DNA of 64,000 bases from Burkholderia humptydooensis (GCF_001513745.1 NZ_CP013380.1:3844001-3908000); one strand, 5' to 3'; positions 26,501 to 36,439 are shown, counted from the stretch's first letter. Program-made: numbers and translations. The notes: generated by a model not told the origin, from the sequence alone.

Positions 26501-27382
26501 ATGGCACGCGATCTCCCACCGTTTCCGGCCCTCAGGGCCTTCGAGGCAGCAGCAAGACATGAAAGCTTCAGCGCCGCGGGCGAGGAGCTGCATGTGACCC
26601 ACGGTGCCATCAGCCGGCAGATCGCCGCGTTCGAGGCGTGGCTCGGCCAGCCGGTGTTCCGCCGGCACGGCAAGCGGGTGAAGCTCACCGACGAAGGCCG
26701 CCGCTATCTCGCAACCATCGAGGCGGCGTTCGACAGCATCGCACGCGCGACCGACCAGTTGCGCGAGACGGGCACGGCGCGCGTGCTGCGGATCAACGCG
26801 CTGCCGACGTTCGCGATGAAATGGCTGCTGCCGCGGCTGTCGCGGTTTCAGCGCGAGGCGCCGAACGTCGAGCTGAAGCTGTCGACGTCGAATGCGCCGC
26901 TCGGCTCGCTCGACGGCTTCGACGTCGCGATCCGGCGCGGCCCGGGCCGCTGGCCGAACTGCACGAGCGGCCGCTTTCTCGACGAAAGCGTGATTCCCGT
27001 GTGCAGCCCGGCGCTCCTGAAGCGCACGCCGATCGCAAGCGCGGACGATCTCGCGCGCCACGTGCTGCTGCATTCGGATACGCGCCCGGACGCGTGGCGC
27101 GAATGGTTCGCCGCGGCGGGCGCGCCGATGAAGGGCCGCAAGAAGCAGTCGTTCGACCACTTCTATCTGGCTTTGCAGGCGGCCGTGGACGGTCTCGGCG
27201 TCGCGCTCGGGCCGCTGCCGCTCATTGCCGACGAACTCGCGAGCGGCCGGCTCGTGACGCCGCTGCCGGGCCCGCGCATCGCGACGCTCAGCTACTGGTG
27301 GATCGCGCCGCGCGAGACGGCGAGCAACGCGCTCGTCGGCCGGTTCTGCGCGTGGCTCGACGCGCAGGCGCAGGCGGGCTGA
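26501..27382 (+). CDS. LysR-family transcriptional regulator, GcvA-like
   Basis: A 293-residue LTTR. The winged HTH is at residues about 8-65 (LRAFEAAARHESFSAAGEEL, HGAISRQIAAFE, LTDEGRRYL). The effector-binding domain follows, with the GcvA/AmpR-subgroup features FAMKWLLPRLSRF and FDVAIRRGPGRW. The ATG at 26501 comes immediately after the palindrome 26479-26499, leaving no clear Shine-Dalgarno, so the message may be leaderless or the operator may mask initiation. Divergent from the chrA pair, its likely target. Confidence 0.9.
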   Translation: MARDLPPFPALRAFEAAARHESFSAAGEELHVTHGAISRQIAAFEAWLGQPVFRRHGKRVKLTDEGRRYLATIEAAFDSIARATDQLRETGTARVLRINALPTFAMKWLLPRLSRFQREAPNVELKLSTSNAPLGSLDGFDVAIRRGPGRWPNCTSGRFLDESVIPVCSPALLKRTPIASADDLARHVLLHSDTRPDAWREWFAAAGAPMKGRKKQSFDHFYLALQAAVDGLGVALGPLPLIADELASGRLVTPLPGPRIATLSYWWIAPRETASNALVGRFCAWLDAQAQAG

Positions 27383-27485
27383 ACGTTCGGGCGGGTTTCG
27401 GCAGGCAGGCTCGAGGCCGGACAAACCGCGCGCGCCGATGCGCCCGACGGCGCGATCACGTTGCGGGCCGGCCGCGCCCGTGCGC

Positions 27486-28793
27486 TCACACCATCGGCCC
27501 CGGCTCCTTCTCCTTGCGCAGCAGCGCATAGAGGATGATCGCGCCGAACGTCGCGGTGCCGATCCCGCCGAGCGCGAAGCTGCCCAGCTTCAGCGAGAAG
27601 TCGCCCGCGCCGAGCACGAGCGTGACGGCGGCGACGATCAGATTCCGGTTGTCGGAGAAATCGACGCGGTTCACGACCCAGATCCGCGCGCCCGTCACCG
27701 CGATCAGGCCGAACACGACGATCGACACGCCGCCCAGCACCGGCCCCGGAATCGTCTGGATCACCGCGCCGAACTTCGGCGAGAAGCCGAGCGCGATCGC
27801 GATCAGCGCGGCCGCGACGAACACGAGCGTCGAGTAGATCCGCGTCACCGCCATCACGCCGATGTTCTCCGCATACGTCGTCACGCCCGTGCCGCCCAGG
27901 CTGCCCGACACGATCGTCGCCAGGCCGTCGCCGATGAACGCGCGGCCGACGTAGCGGTCGAGATTGCGGCCCGTCATCGCGCTCACCGCCTTGATGTGGC
28001 CGAGGTTCTCCGCGACGAGGATCACCGCGACGGGCGCGATCAGCAGCATCGCGTGCGTATCGAACACGGGCCGATGGAACGTCGGCACGCCGAACCATGC
28101 GGCATGCGCGACCACCGAGAAATCGACCGGCTTGCCGAGCCCCATGCCGTTCGTGAGCGCCGCGTAGATCGCGTACGCGATCAGCACGCCGACGAGAATC
28201 AGCAGGCGCTGCAGCATCCCGCGCGCGAACACCGCCACGCCGCCGACGCAGAGCACCGTCACGAGCGCGAGCGTCGAATCGAAGGTCGACGCGGACACGC
28301 TCTTCACCGCGATCGGCGCGAGGTTCAGCCCGATCACGGCGACGATCGCGCCCGTGACGACGGGCGGCATCAGCGTCTCGATCCAGCGCGTGCCGATCGC
28401 GGACACGACGAGCCCGATCAGCGCATAGGCGACGCCGCTGGCGACGATCCCGCCGAGCGCGACGGGGATGTTCGGATTCGCGCCGCCGCCCGCGTAGCCC
28501 GTCACCGCGATCACGAGGCCGATGAACGCGAAGCTCGAGCCGAGATAGCTCGGCACGCGCCCGCCGACGAGCACGAAGAACAGCAGCGTGCCGATCCCGG
28601 ACATCAGGATGCAGAGGTTCGGATCGAAGCCCATCAGCAGCGGCGCGAGCACGGTCGAGCCGAACATCGCGACGACGTGCTGCACGCCCATCGCGAACGT
28701 CTGCGGCCACGGCAGGCGCTCGTCGGGAGCGACGAAGCGGGCCGCGTCGTCGCGCGGCTGCGCGCGCCACCGCGGAAAATAGGAATCGGCCAT
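27486..28793 (-). CDS. NCS2 family uracil/xanthine permease
   Basis: A 435-residue nucleobase:cation symporter with about 14 helices. Family blocks: QTFAMGVQHVVAMFGSTVLAP without the last residues, VAENLGHIKAVSAMTGRNLD (with the substrate-contacting Glu), and the NAT-like signature region GGTGVTTYAENIGVMAVT. The AENIG signature and overall similarity place it near RutG/UraA (uracil) rather than xanthine carriers. GGAG nine bases before the ATG at 28791-28793 sets the start. Monocistronic by position. No purine riboswitch or PurR-like site was identified. Confidence 0.9.
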   Translation of the reverse strand: MADSYFPRWRAQPRDDAARFVAPDERLPWPQTFAMGVQHVVAMFGSTVLAPLLMGFDPNLCILMSGIGTLLFFVLVGGRVPSYLGSSFAFIGLVIAVTGYAGGGANPNIPVALGGIVASGVAYALIGLVVSAIGTRWIETLMPPVVTGAIVAVIGLNLAPIAVKSVSASTFDSTLALVTVLCVGGVAVFARGMLQRLLILVGVLIAYAIYAALTNGMGLGKPVDFSVVAHAAWFGVPTFHRPVFDTHAMLLIAPVAVILVAENLGHIKAVSAMTGRNLDRYVGRAFIGDGLATIVSGSLGGTGVTTYAENIGVMAVTRIYSTLVFVAAALIAIALGFSPKFGAVIQTIPGPVLGGVSIVVFGLIAVTGARIWVVNRVDFSDNRNLIVAAVTLVLGAGDFSLKLGSFALGGIGTATFGAIILYALLRKEKEPGPMV

Positions 28794-29158
28794 CGCGGGA
28801 TTCTCCTGGTTGTCTGGATTGAGGCGCGCGCGACGGCGCGTCGAGGCAAAATCACGCGCGAGTGTACGAAGCGGGAATCGCGCTGACAAGCGGCGGGCGC
28901 GCAAAAACGCCCCGCCGCGCGGGATGCGCGCGGGCAACAAACGCAAGGAACGGGTAAGGAAACGGGCGCGGGCGCGCGAGAGCGGCGGGAATCGACGACA
29001 ACGGGCGGCAAGCGCCAACAACATGGCAACGGCGCGATGGCCTCGCCGAAAAAACAAAGCGGGCGGCGCGTGCCGTCCGCTTCATCGCACCGCACGAGGT
29101 CTCGGCGCAGCCAACCGCCCGCTGTTCGCGCGGCCGATTCGCGAACCGAATCGGCCGC
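28794..29158. other. Intergenic region between the flagellar cluster and the permease
   Basis: About 365 bases. It holds the flgKL terminator (29049-29081) and, presumably, the permease promoter. Nothing else gene-like has a ribosome site. Confidence 0.5.
29049..29081 (-). terminator. Rho-independent terminator after flgL
   Basis: Read leftward: AGCGGACGGC (29081-29072), four-base loop, GCCGCCCGCT (29067-29058), one mismatch, then TTGTTTTTT. It closes the leftward flagellar operon about 80 bases after the flgL stop. Confidence 0.8.
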
Positions 29159-30391
29159 TTACGGATTCAGATACTGGAACAGCGACAGGTTCTGCATCTG
29201 CACGAACGCCTTCTGCGCGGCGCTCAGCGAATTCTGCAGTTGCAGGAACTGGCTGATCGCGGCGGGCAGGTTCGTGTCGGTCAGGTTCGACAGGCTGTTC
29301 GTCGTTTGCAGCGAATTCGTCGTCGTCACCGCCTGCATCGCCTTCACTTCCTGCAGGCGGCCGCCCACCGACGCCTGCACGGTCAGCACGTTCGTCATCG
29401 TGTTCATCAGTTTCGTCGACGCGGTGGCCATCGTGTTCGTCAGCGCGGTCGACGCGGTCGGGCTGTTGCCGACGGGCGTCTTCAGCGCGGCGATCACCGT
29501 GTCGAGCGTCGCGAACACGTCGGTGCCCGCCTGCGGCGCGGGCGTCACCGTGAACGTGTCACCCGCGGCCGGCGTGCCCGACACCGCGACCGTCTGGCCG
29601 CCGAGATCGATCCCCTCGCCTGGCGAGTACGGCTGCGCGACCGGCGGCGTCGGCGACGTGACCGTATTGTCGGTCACCGTGTAGGTCGGCGCCGCCGCCG
29701 TGCCGCCGAACGTGATCGTGAACTGGTGCGTGTTGGTCGGATCGGACGGGTTCGTGATGCTGACCGCGCCGATCGTGCCCGTGCCCGTGTTGCTCGCGCC
29801 CGCGGCGGGCACCGGCAGGCTGCCGAGGAACGGCACCGACATGAACACGCTCGCGCCGTTGTCGCCCTGCGGGACCGTGCGCGTATCGGCGATCTGCACC
29901 GTGCGCGCGCCGTAGTCGCCCGCATACGTGACGCCGCCGCCCGGCTTGTTCGAGAACGGCTGCGTCGTCGGCTGGAAGCCCGCGAACAGGTAGTTGCCCG
30001 CGCCGTCCGCGGTGTTCGCGAGCGTGAGCAGATGGTCGCGCGAGCCCTGGATCTGCGCGGCGAGCGCCGCGCGGTCGCTGTCCGACAGCCCGCCGTCGCC
30101 CGCGTGCATGATCGCCTGGTACGCGGCGTTGAGCACGTCGTTGACGCTCGTGAGCGTCGTGTCCTCGGTCTGCAGCGCGGTCTGCACGATGGTCTGGTTC
30201 TGCGTGTACTGCGAGAGCGTCGCGGACGTCGCCGACAACTGCACCGCCTGCGCGGCCGCGATCGGATTGTCGGCGGGCGTCGTCAGGCTGACGCCGCTCG
30301 ACACCTGCTGGTAGAGCTGAGCGATCTGCGCCTGCTGGTCGTTCATCATGTCGACGTTCAGGCTGTAGAGCTGAGAGCTGGAAATGCGCAT
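29159..30391 (-). CDS. flgL: Flagellar hook-filament junction protein FlgL
   Basis: A 410-residue FlgL (HAP3). The flagellin-like N-terminal helix MRISSSQLYSLNVDMMNDQQ and C-terminal helix (LPAAISQFLQLQNSLSAAQK, ending FQYLNP) form the D0/D1 coiled coils. The central part (about 150-300) is a long Thr/Val/Pro-rich beta domain, longer than in enteric FlgL (about 317 residues). It joins FlgK at the hook tip to flagellin. The gene follows flgK after 15 bases and shares its FliA-type promoter. Confidence 0.94.
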   Translation of the reverse strand: MRISSSQLYSLNVDMMNDQQAQIAQLYQQVSSGVSLTTPADNPIAAAQAVQLSATSATLSQYTQNQTIVQTALQTEDTTLTSVNDVLNAAYQAIMHAGDGGLSDSDRAALAAQIQGSRDHLLTLANTADGAGNYLFAGFQPTTQPFSNKPGGGVTYAGDYGARTVQIADTRTVPQGDNGASVFMSVPFLGSLPVPAAGASNTGTGTIGAVSITNPSDPTNTHQFTITFGGTAAAPTYTVTDNTVTSPTPPVAQPYSPGEGIDLGGQTVAVSGTPAAGDTFTVTPAPQAGTDVFATLDTVIAALKTPVGNSPTASTALTNTMATASTKLMNTMTNVLTVQASVGGRLQEVKAMQAVTTTNSLQTTNSLSNLTDTNLPAAISQFLQLQNSLSAAQKAFVQMQNLSLFQYLNP

Positions 30392-30406
30392 CGCCGCCTA
30401 CCTCGT

Positions 30407-32410
30407 TCAGTTGAAGAGACCGAGCACGGTCTGGAATACCGAGTTCGCCGTCTGGATCACCTTCGCGTTCGCCTGATACAACTGCTGGTACTGCATCAGG
30501 TTCGCCGCTTCCTCGTTCTGATTCACGCCCGACACCGACTGCTGCGCCTGCGTGATCTGGCCGACGAGCGCCGTCTGCGCGGCGCTCGACGCCTTCAATT
30601 GGCTCGCCGCGTTGCCGATCGCGTTCACGTAGCCCGCGTACGCGCCGGTCAGCGTCGCCGTGCCGTTGTTCATCGTCTTCGAGTTCACGAGCTGGGACAG
30701 CGCAAGCGCATTGCGCCCGTCGTTGGTGCCCTTGTTCGCGCCGATCGTGAACTGGTCGCCATCCGCGGGCGTGCCCGACAGCGATACGCTCACGCCGTTC
30801 ATCACGCCCGACGGCGCCGGCTGCGTCGTGCTCGAGATCGTCATCGACGCGCCCTTCGACGGGTCGTATGGCACGGGCGTCGTCGCGCTCGTGATGTCGA
30901 TCGACGTCGGCGGCGTGCCCGCGATCGTCACCGTCGTGCCGACCGGGAAGCCCGACAGCGTCTTCGACGACGCGTTGTACGTGAGCGTCGTCGTGCCGGA
31001 CGGCAGTTGATAGCCCGCGCTCACCGAGCCCTGCGAGATCGCGCCCGTGCCGCTGTTCGTCGGCGCGGCCGCCGCGAGCACGGGCGACGCGGCCGCGATC
31101 GCCGAGCCGTTCGCGGTGGCGAGCGCGAAGCCTTCGAGCGCGCCGCGCGTCGGCAGCACGGTGAACGCGTCGCCCGCGTTGGGCGTGCTCGTGAGCGACA
31201 GATTCAAGCCGCCGATCGTCATCGTCGGCGGCGTGGACGTCGATGTCGCCGTGCCGACGACACTGCCCGTCGCGCGATCCGTCAGCGTGTACTTCGAGCC
31301 GTCGTACGACAGCGAATAGTCGCTCGACGGCGGCTGCGTGCCGTCCGCGATCGACGCCGTCAGCGTCGCGCCGCTGGTATTGCCCTGATTCGCATAGACG
31401 GTCGGGCTGCCGACCGCGAACAGATTGCCGCCCGGGTTGCCCGACATGTCGACGCCGAGCGCGTTCTGCGCGTTGACCTGCGACGCGAAGCTGACCGCGA
31501 GCGCGCCGAGCTGCGCCTGCGCGGGGTCCAGCGTCTGGCTGCGAAACGCGAGCAGGCCGCCCAGCGTGCCGCCCGACAGCGACGCGTCGGGCAGGTATTG
31601 CGGGCTGCCCTGCGGATTCGCGCCGGCGATGCCGTTCGACACGATCGTGAGCTCGCTCGGATCGGATTTCGATGCGACGGCGGCGAGCTGGTAGCTCATG
31701 TTGCCGACGACGAGCGGCTGGCCGCCCGCGAGGAACACGCTGTAGCTGCCGTTGCTCTGCACGACCTGCACGCCCGCGAGCTGCGACAGATTCGACACCG
31801 CGAGATCGCGCTGGTCGAGCAGTTGGTTCGGCGGCTGCCCCTGCGAGCTCGCCGACGCGATCTGCTCGTTGAGCTGCGCGATCTGCGAGGTGTAGCTGTT
31901 GATCTGCTTGACGCTGTCGGTGAGCTGCGAGTTCACGCTCTGGCGCAGTTGCGAGTATTGCTGGCTCGCGGCGACGAGCTGGCTCGCGAGCGTCTGCGCG
32001 TTGCTCATCGCGGTCTGCCGTGCGGACGGGTCCGCCGCGTTGTTCGCGACAGTCTGCAGGCCGGTGAAATAGTTCGTGATCGCGGTCGCGATGCCGGCCG
32101 TCGGGCTGCCGACGTAGTTGTTCAACTGCGCGACGAGCGTGTAGTAGGTCGACAGCGCGTTGCCCTGCGTCTGCGCGGCGTTGAGCTGGTCCGACAGATA
32201 CTGGTTGTACTGCCGCTGGACCGTCACGGTCGACACGCCTTGCGGCAGATAGCCGCTGCTCGTGTACTGGCCGCTTGCCTCCGCATAGACGGGACGCTCG
32301 ACGGAGTAGCCGGGCGTCGCCGCGTTGCTGATGTTCTGGCCGGTCGTGGTGAGCCCCCAGAGTGCGGCGTTCAGGCCGCTGACCCCGAGGTTCATGAGGG
32401 TATTGGACAT
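30407..32410 (-). CDS. flgK: Flagellar hook-associated protein FlgK
   Basis: A 667-residue FlgK (HAP1). Rod/hook-type N-terminal motif NLGVSGLNAALWGLTTTGQN and the ANAATPGYS-like block (NAATPGYSVERP), a long alpha-helical D1 region (VTVQRQYNQYLSDQLNAAQ), a large beta-rich middle with repeated Thr/Gly/Ala strands, and the C-terminal helix VNQNEEAANLMQYQQLYQAN. Longer than E. coli FlgK (547) by an expanded central domain. It is exported through the flagellar channel and caps the hook. Transcription probably from the FliA site at 32466-32492, about 56 bases upstream. Confidence 0.95.
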   Translation of the reverse strand: MSNTLMNLGVSGLNAALWGLTTTGQNISNAATPGYSVERPVYAEASGQYTSSGYLPQGVSTVTVQRQYNQYLSDQLNAAQTQGNALSTYYTLVAQLNNYVGSPTAGIATAITNYFTGLQTVANNAADPSARQTAMSNAQTLASQLVAASQQYSQLRQSVNSQLTDSVKQINSYTSQIAQLNEQIASASSQGQPPNQLLDQRDLAVSNLSQLAGVQVVQSNGSYSVFLAGGQPLVVGNMSYQLAAVASKSDPSELTIVSNGIAGANPQGSPQYLPDASLSGGTLGGLLAFRSQTLDPAQAQLGALAVSFASQVNAQNALGVDMSGNPGGNLFAVGSPTVYANQGNTSGATLTASIADGTQPPSSDYSLSYDGSKYTLTDRATGSVVGTATSTSTPPTMTIGGLNLSLTSTPNAGDAFTVLPTRGALEGFALATANGSAIAAASPVLAAAAPTNSGTGAISQGSVSAGYQLPSGTTTLTYNASSKTLSGFPVGTTVTIAGTPPTSIDITSATTPVPYDPSKGASMTISSTTQPAPSGVMNGVSVSLSGTPADGDQFTIGANKGTNDGRNALALSQLVNSKTMNNGTATLTGAYAGYVNAIGNAASQLKASSAAQTALVGQITQAQQSVSGVNQNEEAANLMQYQQLYQANAKVIQTANSVFQTVLGLFN

Positions 32411-32465
32411 GCGCGATCCTATGAGCCGGCCGCGCCGCGGCCGCCGGGTTGCGTGGACTCCCGGT

Positions 32466-32492
32466 ATAACGGCCGCGCGTCGAAAAAATTGA
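32466..32492 (-). promoter_or_regulatory. FliA (sigma-28) promoter of flgKL
   Basis: Minus strand: TCAATTTT - 11 bases - GCCGTTAT, against the consensus TAAAGTTT-N11-GCCGATAA (12 of 16). Correct spacing and position relative to flgK. Confidence 0.65.
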
Positions 32493-32606
32493 GGGACCGC
32501 ACGCGCAAAAGATGCGCGCCGCGTTGCGCGGCCGGCGCGCGAGCGCCGCCGCGAGCGTTTCCGTTGCCCCGCACGGTCGCGTCGGCCACGCGCGAGAGCG
32601 GCTTCG

Positions 32607-33365
32607 TCAGGCGCGCGCGAGTTGCCGGCGCTTCATCTCGAGCTGCGTGATGATGCGCTGCAGCGTGTTCTCGGCATTGCCCGGCAGCGACAGGAAGCGA
32701 AAGCCGAGCTGGTAGCGGCGCGCGCCGCTCGGCGTCTCGGTCGCGCGGTGCGACACGAGCTGCAGATCGAGCGACAGCTTCCCGTGGCCGTTCAGGTTCA
32801 GCTCGACGTCGGGCAGCGTCGTGCCCGGCTCGAGCGACGCCACGCGGTCGTCGCCCGTGCGCAGCCCGAGGCCGCCGAGCGACAGGTTGTGCACCTCGAA
32901 CAGGAAGCTCTCGCCGTCGGGCAGCTTGCCGCGGCACACGTACGGATCGAGGATCGGCGCGTCGACCCGGAAATATTCGCGGCGCTGCACGCAGTACAGC
33001 ACGTCGGGGAAGTCGGCCTCGAACGCGGGCAGGTTTTCGTAGCGGGTTTCGCGCGGGGGCGCGGTCGAGAATTCGACGCGCACGCCGTCCGGCGACGCAT
33101 GGAACACGCAGCGCGGCGCGGCGAGGATGCCCGCGTTCTGATCGGCAAGCGCGCCCCAGTCGAATACGAAGGTCCGCGCGCCGACGTCGACGTCGAGGAT
33201 GCGGGTGACGAGCTGGCCGCCCTGGTACTGGACGGTCAGGAAATCTCCGCGATTGACGAGGTTGCGCAACTGCACGCCGATCTCGAGCGGATTGCGGCGG
33301 CCGTAATCATGGCCGGAATGCGCGGCGGCGCTCTCGGCCAGACTCGTCGACTGTTCGGTATTCAT
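32607..33365 (-). CDS. ycgR: YcgR-type flagellar brake, PilZ-domain c-di-GMP receptor
   Basis: A 252-residue protein with an N-terminal YcgR domain (residues about 25-120) and a C-terminal PilZ domain. The c-di-GMP-binding RxxxR is at Arg129-Arg133 (QRREYFRVD), and the second motif NxSxxG is at Asn160-Gly165 (NLSLGG). With c-di-GMP bound, YcgR proteins bind the flagellar motor and slow or bias rotation. Here it sits between flgJ and flgK, where the E. coli flg operon has no such gene. It has its own strong FliA site at 33457-33483, matching the late-class control known for E. coli ycgR. Confidence 0.93.
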   Translation of the reverse strand: MNTEQSTSLAESAAAHSGHDYGRRNPLEIGVQLRNLVNRGDFLTVQYQGGQLVTRILDVDVGARTFVFDWGALADQNAGILAAPRCVFHASPDGVRVEFSTAPPRETRYENLPAFEADFPDVLYCVQRREYFRVDAPILDPYVCRGKLPDGESFLFEVHNLSLGGLGLRTGDDRVASLEPGTTLPDVELNLNGHGKLSLDLQLVSHRATETPSGARRYQLGFRFLSLPGNAENTLQRIITQLEMKRRQLARA

Positions 33366-33456
33366 GGCTTGCCGGTATTTTATCTCTATGCGCCCGGCGG
33401 ATTTCGGGGGCGCGTTATGACCGGGCGTGATCCGCCCGATCGCTGGTCTCTCACGT

Positions 33457-33483
33457 TTAGCGGCAACAGCAACGCAAAGTTTA
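33457..33483 (-). promoter_or_regulatory. FliA (sigma-28) promoter of ycgR
   Basis: Minus strand: TAAACTTT - 11 bases - GCCGCTAA, 14 of 16 matches to the FliA consensus, the best of the three such sites. It lies about 90 bases before the ycgR ATG. Confidence 0.8.
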
Positions 33484-33588
33484 GATCGAAACCGGAGTTT
33501 ATTTTTTCAGCAAACGTTAAAACCGCGCGGGGCCAGCCGGCGCGGTCCGAAATGTACCGAACGGTTGCTCGGCTTGTGTCGACCGAGG

Positions 33589-34524
33589 TCAGCCGAGCTG
33601 CTGCATGATCGAAATCAGCTTCTTCGCGTAGTGCGGATCGGTCGCGTAGCCGGCCTTCTGCATCCCGTTGGCGAAGCCTTCCGCGCTGTGGCCCGCGTTC
33701 AGCACGCCCGCGTAGCGCGGGTTGTTCTTCAGGAGGTTCGCGTAATCGGTCATCGCGTGCTCGTATGAGTCGTACGCGCGGAACTGCGCGACGACGCGGC
33801 GCGGCTTGCCGTTCTCGTACTCGGTCGTGACGGCCGACACCGTGCGGCCGGCCCAGCCCTTCGTCGCCTTGATGCCGAACACGTTGTAGCTCGATTCGCC
33901 GTTCGCGCCGCGGATCTCGCGCTTGCCCCAGCCGGATTCGAGCGCCGCCTGGCCGACGATGAAGCGCGCCGGAATGCCGGTGGCCGCGCTCGCTGCCTGC
34001 GCGGCGCCCGCCATCTTCTCGACGAACGCGTCCGCCTGCGCGGAATTGCCGTTGCCCTTCAGCGGCGGCGTGAGCGCGCTCGCCGCCGAATAGCCGCGCG
34101 TGCCCGCGAGCGCGCCGTTGCCGGACGACGCATTCGAATTCGCATACGCCCTCGCGAGCGCGTTCATCGCCGCGAGGCCGCCTTCGCCCTGCGCGTCGGC
34201 CGCGGCGTTCGCGTTGCGCAGCAACTGCTTCGTCAGCGCGTCGGCGACGCCGATGCCCTTCGACGACATCTGCTGCGCGAGCTGCTGATCGAGCATCGAC
34301 GTGTACATCTTCGACGAGCTCGAATCGAGCAGGCCGTCCGACGGCGTCGCGTCGCGCATGCTCTTCAACATCATCTGCGTGAACATCGCGTCGAACTGGC
34401 CCGCGACCATCTTCACGCCCTCGCGCGGCGACGCTGCCGTGGCCTTCGAGCGCAGCGCGTCGAACCCCTGGACGTCGAGCGCGAAGCGCTGCGACAGATC
34501 GTTCGCTTTCGTGAAAGTCGTCAC
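33589..34524 (-). CDS. flgJ: Flagellar rod-capping protein and peptidoglycan hydrolase FlgJ
   Basis: A 311-residue dual-function FlgJ. The N-terminal rod-capping domain (about 35-105) includes FDAMFTQMMLKSMRDA. A Ser/Gly/Ala/Asn linker (about 125-165) leads to a C-terminal glucosaminidase domain with the catalytic glutamate at Glu196 in ALESGWGKREI. It clears the peptidoglycan layer so the rod can pass to the periplasm. The start is GTG (34522-34524), directly abutting the flgI stop. Full-length two-domain form, as in beta- and gamma-proteobacteria. Confidence 0.95.
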   Translation of the reverse strand: MTTFTKANDLSQRFALDVQGFDALRSKATAASPREGVKMVAGQFDAMFTQMMLKSMRDATPSDGLLDSSSSKMYTSMLDQQLAQQMSSKGIGVADALTKQLLRNANAAADAQGEGGLAAMNALARAYANSNASSGNGALAGTRGYSAASALTPPLKGNGNSAQADAFVEKMAGAAQAASAATGIPARFIVGQAALESGWGKREIRGANGESSYNVFGIKATKGWAGRTVSAVTTEYENGKPRRVVAQFRAYDSYEHAMTDYANLLKNNPRYAGVLNAGHSAEGFANGMQKAGYATDPHYAKKLISIMQQLG

Positions 34525-35718
34525 TTAGATGATCTCCAGGTCCGCGCGCAGCGCGCCCGCCGCCTTCATCGCCTGCAGGATCGACATCAGGTCCGCGGGC
34601 GTCGCGCCGAGCGAGTTGAGCGCCTTCACCACTTCGGCGAGGTTCGCGCCCGCCGTCACCATCCGCAGCGAGCCGTTGTCCTGCTTGAGCTGGATCTGCG
34701 ACTGCTGCGCGACGACCGTCTGCCCGTTCGAGAACGGCCCCGGCTGCGACACGACGGGCTGCGTGTTGACGACGACCGACAGATTGCCGTGCGCGACCGC
34801 GCAGTTCTGCAGCGTCACCATCTGGTTCATCACGATCGAGCCCGTGCGCGCGTTCAGGATCACCTTCGCCGCCGCCCGCTCGGGGCTCACCTCGAGGTTC
34901 TGCAGCCGCGCCATGAACGCGACCTGCTGCGCCGAATCGGCGGGCGCGGTGAGCTGGATCGTGCGGCCGTCGAGCGCCGTCGCCGTGCCCGCGCCGAAGC
35001 TCGAGTTCACCGCGGACACGATCCGCTGCGCGGTGCCGTAATCCATGTCGTTCAGTTGCAGTTGCAGCACGCCGTTCATCTGCGCGATCGCGTTCGGCAC
35101 CGAGCGCTCGACGATCGCGCCGCCGGCGATGCGGCCGGCCGCGAGCTGGTTCACCTGCACGCGGCTGCCGTTCGCGCTCGCGCCCGCGCCGCCCACCGCC
35201 ATGTTGCCCTGCGCGAGCGCGTACACCTGGCCGTCCGCGCCCTTCAGCGGCGTGAGCAGCAGCGTGCCGCCGCGCAGGCTCTTCGCGTTGCCGAGCGACG
35301 ATACGGTCACGTCGATCGCCTCGCCCGGCCGCGCGAACGGCGGCAGCGTCGCCGTCACCATCACCGCGGCGACGTTCTTCAGTTGCATGTTCGTCATCGC
35401 CGACGATCCGCCGCCGTTCGCCGAGCCGTTGTTGATCGAGATGCCGAGGTTCGCGAGCATGTTCGCGAGCGTCTGCGTCGTGAACGGCGTCTGCATCGTC
35501 TGGTCGCCCGTGCCGTCGAGGCCGACGACGAGGCCGTAGCCGATCAGCGGGTTGTCGCGCACGCCCTGGATCTGCGCGAGATCCTTCAGGCGCTCCGCGC
35601 GCGCCGCGGCGGGCGCGCATGCGAGCGCGAACGCGCACGACGCGAGCGCGCAGCACGCCGCCGCGCGGCGATTCGATCGGACGAGGGTGCGCACGGCGCG
35701 CGCGAGCAGGATACGCAT
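34525..35718 (-). CDS. flgI: Flagellar P-ring protein FlgI
   Basis: A 397-residue periplasmic P-ring subunit. Signal peptide from MRILLARAV to about APAAARA, then the core beginning [21 protein letters not shown] and the [12 protein letters not shown] block, ending with the helix [21 protein letters not shown] without its last residues. The ATG at 35716-35718 is chosen. Two GTG codons a few triplets earlier (35730, 35727) overlap the flgH stop region and are alternative starts. Tightly packed with flgH and flgJ. Confidence 0.93.
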   Translation of the reverse strand: MRILLARAVRTLVRSNRRAAACCALASCAFALACAPAAARAERLKDLAQIQGVRDNPLIGYGLVVGLDGTGDQTMQTPFTTQTLANMLANLGISINNGSANGGGSSAMTNMQLKNVAAVMVTATLPPFARPGEAIDVTVSSLGNAKSLRGGTLLLTPLKGADGQVYALAQGNMAVGGAGASANGSRVQVNQLAAGRIAGGAIVERSVPNAIAQMNGVLQLQLNDMDYGTAQRIVSAVNSSFGAGTATALDGRTIQLTAPADSAQQVAFMARLQNLEVSPERAAAKVILNARTGSIVMNQMVTLQNCAVAHGNLSVVVNTQPVVSQPGPFSNGQTVVAQQSQIQLKQDNGSLRMVTAGANLAEVVKALNSLGATPADLMSILQAMKAAGALRADLEII

Positions 35719-35723
35719 CGTCT

Positions 35724-36419
35724 TCACCACGGCGCGATGTTGAGGAAGAAGCGCTGCAGCCAGCCCATCGTCTCGGCTTCGTTGATGTAGCCCTTCGCCG
35801 AATATTCGATCTTCGCGTCCGCCACCTGCGTCGAGTAGACCGAATTCTGGCCGGAGATCGTATTCGGATTGACGACGCCCGAGAAGCGCACGAATTCGTT
35901 GCCCTGGTTGATCAGCATCTGCTTCTCGCCGCTCACGACGAGGTTGCCGTTCGGCAGCACGTTCGTCACCGTCACGGTGATCGTGCCGTTGAACGTGTTC
36001 GCCGCGCTCGCGCCGCCCGTCGACGCGAACTTGTTCGCGCCCTGCGCGGACAGGTTCGCCTTGTTGAAGAGGCCGCCGAGAAAGCCCGCCGTCGGCACGT
36101 CGAAGCTCGTGTTGCCCTGCCGGTTCGTGTTCGCGCCCGACGACTTCGTCGCGTTGATGTTCTCCGCGATCACGATCGTCAGGATGTCGCCGACGTTGCG
36201 CGGCCGCTGATCCTCGAAGAGCGGCCGGCCCGCATAGCCCGGGTTGTAGATCGAGCCGGGCGCCTGCATCGCGGGCGGCATCGGCGGCGGCGCCGACATC
36301 GGCTGCTGCGTGATCGGCTCGCGCGGGATCTGCGCGCAGCCCGCGAGCGCGGCGGCCGCGAGCGCGGCCGCGACGCGCGCGCGGCGCGCCGGTTGCGGGA
36401 GGAAACGAACCTGCTTCAT
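35724..36419 (-). CDS. flgH: Flagellar L-ring lipoprotein FlgH
   Basis: A 231-residue outer-membrane lipoprotein. N-terminal signal with lipobox LAGCAQIP. Family motifs include [24 protein letters not shown] and the C-terminal [19 protein letters not shown] without flank. It forms the L-ring, the outer-membrane bushing for the rod. Twenty bases after flgG in the same operon. Confidence 0.94.
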   Translation of the reverse strand: MKQVRFLPQPARRARVAAALAAAALAGCAQIPREPITQQPMSAPPPMPPAMQAPGSIYNPGYAGRPLFEDQRPRNVGDILTIVIAENINATKSSGANTNRQGNTSFDVPTAGFLGGLFNKANLSAQGANKFASTGGASAANTFNGTITVTVTNVLPNGNLVVSGEKQMLINQGNEFVRFSGVVNPNTISGQNSVYSTQVADAKIEYSAKGYINEAETMGWLQRFFLNIAPW

Positions 36420-36439
36420 GGCTTCTGACCTGGTGCCGG

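Noticed and set aside
29240..32650. A 1,136-codon rightward open frame across flgL and flgK
   Set aside because: Antisense to flgK and flgL, with Arg/His/Val-rich nonsense composition and no ribosome site.
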